64,000 nucleotides of DNA from Branchiostoma floridae (lineage: Eukaryota; Chordata; Leptocardii; Amphioxiformes; Branchiostomatidae), in contig NC_049991.1 in the NCBI RefSeq assembly GCF_000003815.2, positions 667,916 through 731,915 of the forward strand. Direction: 5' to 3'. Of this stretch, positions 12,170 to 21,300 are shown piece by piece. Positions within the stretch are counted from its first letter, which is position 1, and each line of letters starts with the position of its first letter. The position numbers and the translations under genes were made by a program. The notes under the pieces are model-generated. The model saw only the letters and a list, made by a program, of their open reading frames with translations, had not been told where the DNA came from and did not search any database.

Positions 12170-12630
12170 CGTGTGTGCGTGTGTGTGTTGTATCTAACCT
12201 ACCAAAAAACAGGAATGAATTACAATGTAAATTATATTATACAGACCTGAACGTGAACCTCTGGACTAAATCGTGGTAAATAATGGCTAACATGCTTTGA
12301 AAAAAACGGATGAAAATTCTGTGACCAAATAACGTTAATATCATAAAGCCATTCAGAAAAACCCTGACATCTAAAATGAACAACTTTTATACCTTTGCCG
12401 AGTGTAAACTCGAACTTGTCGTCCCTATCTCGGCTAGAGTCGAACTTGGTGCCATCAGTCAGTGTCCCCACATAATGCACGGACACTTTGTCTTCAGCCA
12501 GAGGCAGTTCGTCTCCCTCGCCGGCTCGGAGGATCTTCTTCAGCACCCCTCCATCCTTGTTCGGGGTAATATCCTCCCCATCAGGGGCCGTAACAGAAGC
12601 GTCTGTCTGGTCTACAGAACTCCCTGCCAT
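2124..12630 (-). CDS. FKBP4: FKBP4/FKBP5-type immunophilin, Hsp90 co-chaperone (gene model, 10 coding exons)
   Basis: Exons in transcript order: 12630-12393, 10704-~10604, 10054-9890, 9465-9394, 8514-8336, 6891-6808, 4936-4745, 4619-4491, 3566-3453, 2234-2124. The product is about 461 residues, close to FKBP52 (459). FK1 keeps the ligand/PPIase residues: Tyr in VHYVG, Phe-Asp in TKFDSS, Val-Ile-Trp in QVIKGWD and Tyr in PQYAYG. FK2 is divergent, as in FKBP51/52 where it is inactive. Three TPRs follow; LNLAMCYLK and [13 protein letters not shown] carry the Asn and Lys/Arg residues of the clamp that binds the Hsp90 MEEVD tail. [12 protein letters not shown] matches the C-terminal helix of the family. 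The expected role is a cytosolic/nuclear Hsp90 co-chaperone for client receptors. All exon phases agree except exon 2 to exon 3. The ancestral gene predates the vertebrate FKBP4/FKBP5 split, so the symbol is approximate. Confidence 0.93.
3453..3566 (-). CDS. FKBP4: FKBP exon 9: C-terminal helix
   Basis: Encodes [20 protein letters not shown], then [18 protein letters not shown]. KLYxNMFEK is shared with FKBP51/52. Donor GTAAGG, phase 0. Confidence 0.92.
4491..4619 (-). CDS. FKBP4: FKBP exon 8: TPR3
   Basis: Forty-three codons: [20 protein letters not shown], then [20 protein letters not shown]. This is a canonical TPR with the Lys and Arg of the carboxylate clamp. Confidence 0.95.
4745..4936 (-). 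CDS. FKBP4: FKBP exon 7: TPR1-TPR2
   Basis: Sixty-four codons beginning [20 protein letters not shown] and containing [16 protein letters not shown], the second TPR with its clamp Asn. It ends VIDHCSK. Acceptor TGTGCAG, donor GTTAGT. Confidence 0.95.
4936..6807 (-). other. FKBP intron 6, largely minisatellite
   Basis: Intron between the TPR1 exons. Most of it is the 47-bp tandem array described at 5390-6755. The remaining sequence shows no feature I can name. Confidence 0.7.
5390..6755. repeat. 47-bp minisatellite, about 29 copies, in FKBP intron 6
   Basis: The repeating unit contains GTCAAACCTGCTGACTAGTG followed by CCTGGTAGTGTGTGTTAGCT and ATGGGTG. Variants alternate CCTGG with CCAGG, TTAGC with CTAGC, and lose GT in the GTGTGT run. 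The array is continuous, with no unique spacers, so it is not CRISPR-like. Variant units recur as patterned runs, which suggests expansion by blocks of several units. Confidence 0.95.
6808..6891 (-). CDS. FKBP4: FKBP exon 6: linker and first TPR helix
   Basis: Twenty-eight codons: [19 protein letters not shown], then KAKGTTFFK. The ESW-M pattern matches the FKBP51/52 junction, and KAKGTTFFK starts TPR1. Acceptor GTGTAG, donor GTTAGT. Confidence 0.9.
8336..8514 (-). CDS. FKBP4: FKBP exon 5: end of FK2
   Basis: Encodes [20 protein letters not shown], then [20 protein letters not shown] and [12 protein letters not shown]. The IPPNA-x-VEYEVEL pattern closes an FKBP fold. Donor GTAGGA; ends in phase 0. 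Confidence 0.92.
8520..9390. other. FKBP intron 4, nothing recognised
   Basis: AT-rich intronic sequence with no coding or RNA signal that I can support. Confidence 0.4.
9394..9465 (-). CDS. FKBP4: FKBP exon 4: FK2 segment
   Basis: Acceptor TTCCAG and donor GTAGGT flank 72 bases encoding [19 protein letters not shown] and then IVGET. This corresponds to the region of human FKBP52 containing LFDQRELRFEIGEG. Phase 1 at both ends. Confidence 0.9.
9890..10054 (-). CDS. FKBP4: FKBP exon 3: end of FK1 and start of FK2
   Basis: Acceptor ACTTCAG, then [20 protein letters not shown], which closes FK1. [19 protein letters not shown] opens the linker and FK2. It ends GATAE plus one base at donor GTGAGT. 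Confidence 0.92.
10604..10704 (-). CDS. FKBP4: FKBP exon 2: middle of FK1 (3' boundary uncertain)
   Basis: Acceptor TTTCAG precedes [18 protein letters not shown] and PQYAYGK. The next GT (10603-10602) gives phase 0, but exon 3 needs phase 1, and no consensus donor lies at the conserved position. A gap (10303-10412) lies in the following intron, so an assembly error or allelic difference is possible. Confidence 0.75.
11763..12072. repeat. 61-bp exact direct repeats flanking a tRNA-like insert
   Basis: 11763-11823 and 12012-12072 are the same 61 bases (starting ATTATGTATGTGTGTTTGTG, ending GCGCATGTGTTAC). They enclose 188 bases holding a tRNA-Glu-like sequence and repeated GCATAGTGATTCGTG words. 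This lies in FKBP intron 1. Confidence 0.9.
11821..11892 (+). tRNA. tRNA-Glu(CTC)-like sequence, probably a pseudogene
   Basis: Body matches tRNA-Glu: D-arm ATGGTCTAGTGGTTAGGAT, anticodon loop CTCTCAC (anticodon CTC) on stem TGGCG/CGCCA, and T-arm CCCGGGTTCGATTCCCGG. The two acceptor strands (TACATAT and CGTTTTT) do not pair. The internal A and B boxes are intact, but the transcript could not form a normal acceptor stem. It could be a dead tRNA or the head of a SINE. Confidence 0.7.
12121..12190. repeat. (GT)n microsatellite with (GC)n interruption
   Basis: Uninterrupted GT dinucleotides followed by GCGCGCGCGC and more GT. Purine/pyrimidine alternation of this kind can adopt Z-DNA. Confidence 0.95.
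12393..12630 (-). CDS. FKBP4: FKBP exon 1: start codon and first half of FK1 domain
   Basis: Opens at ATG 12630-12628 ([13 protein letters not shown]), encodes [18 protein letters not shown] and ends FTLGK plus one base (phase 1) at donor GTATAA. This ATG is the first in frame; an upstream in-frame TTG at 12642 is not a plausible start. Confidence 0.92.
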
Positions 12631-12742
12631 GACGCTACTCAAATGTGTACAATGTAACGTTAGCTGGTAGGTTTACAGAAAGGATTAGATGAAGGCTGGA
12701 CTAGTGTAGTGCGGTTACTTCCTGGTCACACGTGCGTCTCCG

Positions 12743-12757
12743 GGAAGCTTCCAGAAA
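12743..12757. promoter_or_regulatory. Consensus heat-shock element upstream of the FKBP gene
   Basis: GGAAGCTTCCAGAAA contains three perfect alternating pentamers (GAA nn TTC nn GAA), the HSF1 trimer site. It lies about 115-125 bases upstream of the FKBP start codon. FKBP52 was first known as heat-inducible HSP56, so the position makes sense. An ETS-like ACTTCCTG (12716-12723) is nearby. No TATA box is obvious. Confidence 0.65.
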
Positions 12758-14990
12758 TACAGTCTCACACCGGCGTTTCCTTACACGTGCTGCCTGGATC
12801 CTGGATAGTCTCCCACCGATGTTTCTGTGCTCCCAGCGTTCCTACGTTCCTACACCTTCAAAAATCTTTTTTCTCTGACATGAATGCAATTACATTTAGC
12901 ATTGTCCACCAGCAAAGTTTGTCCTCCAAAATGCAGGAAATAGTGTTTCAGAGGGTCCAGAATTAAAAAATTTTCCCCGGATTTATTACCTTGCGACGGG
13001 TCATACCATCGGCACTCGAGATCGTGAAAATACATGGGGGGCGTCGTCGCCGTCAGTAACTTAAACTAAAACCATGTGAATATCTACTAGAAGGGCTATT
13101 AAACTTAGCTCAGTCTGCCAGCAAATTTTTTTCCCCTTGGATTACGTCAAAATTATGTAGTTCACCCTCCCCGACTTTGCTGCCGCTGCCTCTGTTTTGA
13201 ACTTTTGTGATTCCATGTTCGAACGAAGTTTACGAAGACTATAGAAACTAAACTTGGTATCAATATCAATCCTGCATACAGCGGTACTTCCACTTTTGTA
13301 AACGGAATGGTTCACGGACGGTAAAACTAAAAGAATAAGACGTTACGATGCTTCGGGATCTTTCGGGTCACGATTGGCTGGTTGCGGGCTCTCTGTTGTA
13401 TATATGACTTTAGCATGAAGGCGCGAAAATATTTAATCAAGTTTGTAGGTTGGACAAAATCACTCCAGTTTGGGAATTATCAAAGCAGACTTGAAGCGGT
13501 TTTCATAACGATATCACATATCGTACATGCGTTGCCGAAAAGATCGCCATGGAACCGCCCTCCCCGCCAGCCTTTCCGTCGGCGTTGATATGAACGCGGG
13601 AATGCGGGAAATTGCGTTTTAGAGCGTCAACATGTCAAAATGTCCCCGAATCAACCCCGGATGTACCCGTGAAGTTTTCATACATATCTACAAAGGTGTC
13701 GAATGGATTGCGCTTTGGTCACCTCGTCGATCTTAGGTCAAGCGAGGGAGGTGTAGAGGACAGAACTTTTGTAGTCTTAACCTTGGAACTTCACAATGTA
13801 TTGATATATAAACATATAACGTTAGGTATATACTCGACGTTTGAAAGAAAACCTTACAGGACCGTTAGAGGTTTCTGGTCTTTCCGATATGTTCCCTTTC
13901 TGTTGAAACCAAAAGACTTGTTTATTCAAACACGGGTCAAAGAGGCAAACAAACAAAAATTAGATTGATCCAATCAGTTTTCTACCAACCTACACTAAGT
14001 TTCGAAATATAAGGTCAAATGATAAATATTGTAAGTTGTGTTGTGCAAAGAACAGTTGTAGCAATATAGAGTAGTGCAGAGATGCAAAATAAAAACATAA
14101 TAATGCAAATATTTGACGGACATACATCCATTAGTCGATTTGCTGATTACCATACTGTCGTTGGTTGAACTCCTAATTATGGTCTTTTGTCTGCCATATT
14201 GGCCTCGTTTTCGATCTATCATGTCCAGAGCAAGTAGCAGTGTAACCAAATTGACCTGGGGTAATAAATCACAATCAACAATCACAAAATACAATCAAAG
14301 TATACAATTAAGTATATCAACATACAGGTACATGGAATACACGGGCAGGGGCAGGGAGTATTATATTGTTTTCCAATTTTCCTACCGGTGAGACGTCGCG
14401 TAATTCACCGCAAGTAGAATTCTGCAAAATGTCCAGTGATTATGCACGCATTGATGCATTGGAAAATAACACAAACCCTGGAGTTAAGCTTTTAGCTTTT
14501 TACTTATCCTATATATATACTGTATTAACAATCGTGCGAACAATCATAGAAATCTATTGTGAAGGTGAAAATGCATAGCCCTCAATGCAGGTCAAATGTA
14601 CAATGTAGCAGAGTCAACTCAATGAATGGTCCAAACAGCTTGCCATATGTACACAATACAATGCGGCTTCACCTACCATACGTAATTATCTCACCCACTT
14701 AGAATTTTCTAATATATCTGTAATTCCTGATTTTTTCAATGTACTGTTATGTTCACGGTTTTCACGGTAACGACTGTAACGTGAACTTATCATCACTGAT
14801 AACAAATAATTCACAGCCTTTTTTTATGTGCACTTGCCGCGACAGTGAACATTTCGTTCCGAGAACAATTTAAATTTTTTTTTGGCTCAGACCGTGAAGG
14901 TTTGGTACCGAGAAGACAAAGTGAATTACAGTAACGTTATGCGTTTTTAGATTTATGGAATCACGACTCTGTGTGCATTCTTTGAAAACC
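12758..14990. other. Intergenic region between FKBP promoter and cyclase 3' end
   Basis: I see no gene. Short open frames occur, but none resembles a known domain or has convincing splice sites. No strong repeat stands out. Confidence 0.4.
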
Positions 14991-14994
14991 ATAC

Positions 14995-15000
14995 TTTAAT
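14995..15000 (-). promoter_or_regulatory. Candidate poly(A) signal ATTAAA for the cyclase gene
   Basis: TTTAAT on the plus strand is ATTAAA on the minus strand, about 92 bases past the cyclase stop codon. Tentative. Confidence 0.3.
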
Positions 15001-15091
15001 AATCTACGATTACAAGCACAAAGAACCAACTCCTTTAGATCTTTCATTTACTTCTGTAAGGTTCTCACGCACATTTTAATTCAGTTCAAGG

Positions 15092-15340
15092 CTATATAGC
15101 TTGAACGATAAGCACAATGGCGGAAGCCAAGACGAGGATGAAATCCGATGTTGTCAGCCCCGCGTCACTGGTTCTCTCATCAATGATTGCAAAAACTCGA
15201 GAGGGAGCTCCGCTTCCGTCGCCGATCTTTATGGGCATGGCGTATACAGTGGAGCCGGTAGGGGGCATCTCGTTCAGGTGACCCACGTTCTCTATGATGA
15301 TGATGTTGTTGGGTAGGAGGATCTTGTGAGTCGGACACGT
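15092..15340 (-). CDS. Cyclase exon 6: C-terminus with hydrophobic tail
   Basis: Acceptor CTCACTAG, then TCPTHKILLPNNIIIIENVG, MPIKIGDGSGAPSRVFAIID and a terminal hydrophobic run FILVLASAIVLIVQAI before TAG. The ENVGHL and KIGDGSGAPSR blocks match the family end. The extra hydrophobic tail after SDAGLTTSD suggests a GPI signal. Confidence 0.92.
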   Translation of the reverse strand, partial: TCPTHKILLPNNIIIIENVGHLNEMPPTGSTVYAMPIKIGDGSGAPSRVFAIIDERTSDAGLTTSDFILVLASAIVLIVQAI

Positions 15341-18300
15341 CTAGTGAGGTGAGAAAGACAAAGAAAGAAAAAAGGCGAGGGTTAAAAAAGAACAATACTT
15401 CTGAGACCGCATACCTCCGTGAAATTTTTGTGTAAATTTTTTGCTTCATCTTCTCTCATCAAGGTACAATTCCGCCGTTTTCACGGAGTTAGATATAGGA
15501 TAAGTGTAACAGTAACCTTAGAGTCTCCAGTATCCGCGGAGACAGTGTCAAATCCGATCACTTTCACATCACGGTTGTCAACAAGCCACTGGGCGGCATC
15601 TGGGTGCAGTCCCGGAGAGTGCAGAAGGGAGTCGTTCTTTTGGCCCACGCCCAGATACGGCACTGGTCCTTCCTCATAGAACTGCTCACCCCAACCTGAA
15701 CGGACTGCATATTGCACGGGATACAAGTGGTAAGCTTAAGGCTATGGAGATGACTATCGTACCTTGTATGTGTATTATGCTACCTGCTGATGTACGCCTA
15801 CTAGATATCATCAAATGATGACAGTTGCTAAAATACTTGAACATCGCTATCCTTCAAACACACACTACATCCGCAAGCGAAAACAGGTACTAGTACCCAT
15901 TTTTACCCCTGGGTATTCACCTCACCTCACCGATCTCATAGCCTGTAATGTTGGACGCCCGTTTGAGGCACTTGACATGGTCACGTAAAAAAAAGATTAA
16001 AAAATTGCGGTGGGCTAAATCAGGCTGTCAAAGGTGTCCTTGTAATCCCCACGAGTTGTTCTATCTGCCTTGTGAATCTCAAGCGATGGACTTTTACGAG
16101 AAAGTATATATTTGATGTCAAAGTTGACCGATTTTCGACAGCTTTTTCCTATGGTTTCGCCATTGTTTTCAAGCCGAAATACGCACCGTATGGGGGTTTC
16201 GGGGTGTCCGCTTAGTGGGCGAGGTTCAACTGTTTCCGGGTCACGCTATACCGTTGCGGCAGTCACTCGTGACCTCACTCGGTAGTGTACACATTCAAGT
16301 ACTTTTGATGGTGCTGTCAGCGTTTTATCATGTTACGAAGTAATATTGAAATGTCTTTGAAGTATAAGACAGCACTATGATCTGTAAGGTGTTATTCCAA
16401 TAGGTTGCGTCGTGGGTAAAGTGAACTGTAGGTAACGTTACCCGACGAAGGCTTTTTGCATCTGACTGTTAACTGTTGAAGATATTAGATACATTGCTCG
16501 CGCCTGACTGAGGGATTAACTAAGATTAGAACAGTATATAGCTAATTAATAGCGAAAAACGTGTCAGAAGAGAAATGTGNNNNNNNNNNNNNNNNNNNNN
16601 NNNNNNNNNNNNNNNNNNNNNNNNNNNNNNNNNNNNNNNNNNNNNNNNNNNNNNNNNNNNNNNNNNNNNNNNNNNNNNNGTTCAGAAGACAAACTGTGTC
16701 AATTTGAATGACACACTTACAGGTAGCGCAATAAGAAATGTATATAGCAAACTAATAGCGGAAAAAGTGTTCAGGAGACAAACTGTGTCAATTTGAATGA
16801 CACACTTGCAGATAGCGCAATAAGAACTGTATATAGCAAACTAATAGCGGAAAAAGTGTTCAGGAGACAAACTGTGTCAATTTGAATGACACACTTACAG
16901 GTAGCGCAATAAGAAATGTATATAGCTAACTCATAGCGAAGTGTAACGTGATCAGAAGACAAACTGTGTCAATTTGAATGACACACTTGCAGATAGCGCA
17001 ATAAGAACTGTATATAGCAAACNNNNNNNNNNNNNNNNNNNNNNNNNNNNNNNNNNNNNNNNNNNNNNNNNNNNNNNNNNNNNNNNNNNNNNNNNNNNNN
17101 NNNNNNNNNNNNNNNNNNNNNNNNNNNNNNNNNNNNNNNNNNNNNNNNNNNNNNNNNNNNNNNNNNNNNNNNNNNNNNNATATTAAGTGTATATAGCTAA
17201 CTCATAGCGAAAAACGTGTTCAGAAGACAAACTGTGTCATTTGAATGACACACTTACAGGTAGCGCAATAAGAAATGTATATAGCAAACTAATAGCGGAA
17301 AAAGTGTTCAGGAGACAAACTGTGTCATTGTGAATGACACACTTGCAGATAGCGCAATAAGAACTGTATATAGCAAACTAATTGCGGAAAAAGTGTTCAG
17401 AAGACAAACTGTGTCAATTTGAATGACACACTTACAGATAGCGCAATAAGAAATGTATATAGCTAACTCATAGCGAAGTGTAACGTGATCAGAAGACAAA
17501 CTGTGTCAATTTGAATGACACACTTGCAGATAGCGCAATAAGAACTGTATATAGCAAACTGATAGCGGAAAAAGTGTTCAGGAGACAAACTGTGTCAATT
17601 TGAATGACACACTTACAGGTAGCGCAATAAGAAATGTATATAGCTAACTCATAGCGAAGTGTAACGTGATCAGAAGACAAACTGTGTCAATTTGAATGAC
17701 ACACTTGCAGATAGCGCAATAAGAACTGTATATAGCAAACTGATAGCGGAAAAAGTGTTCAGGAGACAAACTGTGTCAATTTGAATGACACACTTGCAGA
17801 TAGCGCAATAAGAACTGTATATAGCAAACTGATAGCGGAAAAAGTGTTCAGGAGACAAACTGTGTCAATTTGAATGACACACTTGCAGATAGCGCAATAA
17901 GAACTGTATATAGCAAACTAATAGCGGAAAAAGTGTTCAGGAGACAAACTGTGTCAATTTGAATGACACACTTGCAGATAGTGCAATAAGAACTGTATAT
18001 AGCAAACTAATAGCGGAAAAAGTGTTCAGAAGACAAACTGTGTCAATTTGAATGACACACTTGCAGATAGTGCAATAAGAACTGTATATAGCAAACTAAT
18101 AGCGGAAAAAGTGTTCAGAAGACAAACTGTGTCAATTTGAATGACACACTTGCAGATAGCGCAATAAGAAATGTACGTAGCAAACTCATAGCGAAGTGTT
18201 ACGTGTTCAGAAGACAAACTGTGTCAATTTGAATGACACACTTACAGGTAGCGCAATAAGAAATGTATATAGCTAACTCATAGCGAAAAACGTGTTCAGA

Positions 18301-21300
18301 AGACAAACTGTGTCAATTTGAATGACACACTTACAGGTAGCGCAATAAGAAATGTATATAGCAAACTAATAGCGGAAAAAGTGTTCAGAAGACAAACTGT
18401 GTCAATTTGAATGACACACTTGCAGATAGCGCAATAAGAACTGTATATAGCAAACTGATAGCGGAAAAAGTGTTCAGGAGACAAACTGTGTCAATTTGAA
18501 TGACACACTTACAGGTAGCGCAATAAGAAATGTATATAGCTAACTCATAGCGAAGTGTAACGTGATCAGAAGACAAACTGTGTCAATTTGAATGACACAC
18601 TTGCAGATAGCGCAATAAGAACTGTATATAGCAAACTGATAGCGGAAAAAGTGTTCAGGAGACAAACTGTGTCAATTTGAATGACACACTTGCAGATAGC
18701 GCAATAAGAACTGTATATAGCAAACTGATAGCGGAAAAAGTGTTCAGGAGACAAACTGTGTCAATTTGAATGACACACTTGCAGATAGCGCAATAAGAAC
18801 TGTATATAGCAAACTAATAGCGGAAAAAGTGTTCAGGAGACAAACTGTGTCAATTTGAATGACACACTTGCTGATAGTGCAATAAGAACTGTATATAGCA
18901 AACTAATAGCGGAAAAAGTGTTCAGAAGACAAACTGTGTCAATTTGAATGACACACTTGCAGATAGCGCAATAAGAAATGTATGTAGCAAACTCATAGCG
19001 AAGTATTACGTGTTCAGAAGACAAACTGTGTCAATTTGAATGACACACTTGCAGGTAGCGCAATAAGAAATGTATATAGCTAACTCATAGCGAAAAACGT
19101 GTTCAGAAGACAAACTGTGTCAATTTGAATGACACACTTGCAGGTAGCGCAATAAGAAATGTATATAGCAAACTAATAGCGGAAAAAGTGTTCAGGAGAC
19201 AAACTGTGTCAATTTGAATGACACACTTGCAGATAGCGCAATAAGAACTGTATATAGCAAACTAATAGCGGAAAAAGTGTTCAGGAGACAAACTGTGTCA
19301 ATTTGAATGACACACTTACAGATAGCGCAATAAGAAATGTATATAGCTAACTCATAGCGAAGTGTAACGTGATCAGAAGACAAACTGTGTCAATTTGAAT
19401 GACACACTTGCAGATAGCGCAATAAGAACTGTATATAGCAAACTGATAGCGGAAAAAGTGTTCAGGAGACAAACTGTGTCAATTTGAATGACACACTTAC
19501 AGGTAGCGCAATAAGAACTGTATATAGCAAACTAATAGCGGTAAAAGTGTTCAGGAGACAAACTGTGTCAATTTGAATGACACACTTACAGGTAGCGGAA
19601 TAAGAAATGTATATAGCAAACTAATAGCGGAAAAAGTGTTCAGGAGACAAACTGTGTCAATTTGAATGACACACTTGCTGATAGCGCAATAAGAACAGTA
19701 TATAGCAGACTAATAGCGGAAAAGGTGTTCAGGAGACAAACTGTGTCAATTTGAATGACACACTTGCAGATAGCGCAATAAGAACTGTATATAGCAAACT
19801 AATAGCGGAAAAAGTGTTCAGAAGACAAACTGTGTCAATTTGAATGACACACTTACAGGTAGCGCAATAAGAAATGTATATAGCTAACTCATAGCGAAGT
19901 GTAACGTGTTCAGAAGACAAACTGTGTCAATTTGAATGACACACTTGCAGATAGCGCAATAAGAACAGTATAAAGCAGACTAATAGCGGAAAAAGTGTTC
20001 AGGAGACAAACTGTGTCAATTTGAATGACACACTTACAGATAGCGCAATAAGAAATGTATATAGCTAACTCATAGCGAAGTGTAACGTGATCAGAAGACA
20101 AACTGTGTCAATTTGAATGACACACTTGCAGATAGCGCAATAAGAACTGTATATAGCAAACTAATAGCGGAAAAAGTGTTCAGAAGACAAACTGTGTCAA
20201 TTTGAATGACACACTTACAGAATAGCGCCGTTAAAACAGTATATAACTAACTTAAAGCGAAAAGTGTATTCAGTAGACTACCTGTGTCAATTTGAATGAC
20301 AGATTTATAGAAAAGTGCTGTAAGAACTGTATATAGCGGAAAACGTGTTCATGGGACAAACTGTGTCAATTTGCATGACATACTCACATTATAGCGCCGT
20401 AAAAACAGTACATAGCTAACCAATTTAAAAAACGTGTTTAGGATACAAAATGTGTCTATGTGAATGACACATTCATAGAACAGCGAGGTAAATTTATTTT
20501 GACGAAAGCTTGCTCTAACAAAACCTTTTTCAATCGGATGATCATACTATTTAATTATCGCTTTACTTTACTTGTGTGTCATATGAATTGACACAGTTGC
20601 CATCCTCACGAAGTTTTCTGTTGTAAAATGGTTATATGCAGTTCTTACAGCGCTTTTCTTTAGGTGTGTCATACAAATTGACACAGTTTTGTGTCCTGAA
20701 CACATTAGCCGTTAAGATTTAGTCATACATTTGTATACTATACGTTCGGCGCTATTCTACAAATGTGTCGAAACAAATCGACACAGCTGTGCTTTTGACT
20801 ACATTTTCAGCAATAAAGTTGTTAGGTACAGCCCAAAGTACACTTTTTACCAGTGTGTCATATAAATTGACACAAATTCTTTACTGTCTTTTTCCGTGAT
20901 CAATTCTACACACGTTAAACAGCGCTTTTCTAATTGTGGGTGATATAGATTGACACAGTTGTCCCCCGGGAAAACGTTTTCCATTTTTAAGACACGGTTC
21001 AAACATCGCTAACAAAGGTGTCAGACAAATTCACACAATTTCCCTCCTGAAAAAGTCGTCCGCCATCAAGACAACTTTACACTGATTTCACATCGTGTTT
21101 CATAGTGTGTCATATGAAATAACAGTTGTCCTCCTGACAAGTTTTTCTGTCATTTGATACAGTTGTCGTCCTGACCGTGAGGGTTTTCCGTTTTGTGAAA
21201 TTTTAATAAGTTAAAAAAACTTGTTAATTGACACAGTTGTCGTCCCGACCAAGTCTTCCATCAGTTTAATACTGTTTAATCATCGCACTAGTGTGCCATA

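Noticed and set aside
12631-12642. FKBP start four codons upstream of the chosen Met
   Set aside because: The upstream codon is TTG; the ATG at 12630 is the first in-frame start and gives the expected length.
13612-13968. 118-codon plus-strand ORF between FKBP and cyclase genes
   Set aside because: No domain, no codon-use or splice support, and no ATG at the reported start.
17308-20101. Series of near-identical 62-63 residue minus-strand ORFs
   Set aside because: They recur with the 181-bp satellite period, have no start context or known domain, and simply reflect open frames in the tandem repeat.
16680-20490. CRISPR-like appearance of the repeat array
   Set aside because: Whole units are repeated with no unique spacers, the genome is eukaryotic, and the array is part of a fold-back element.
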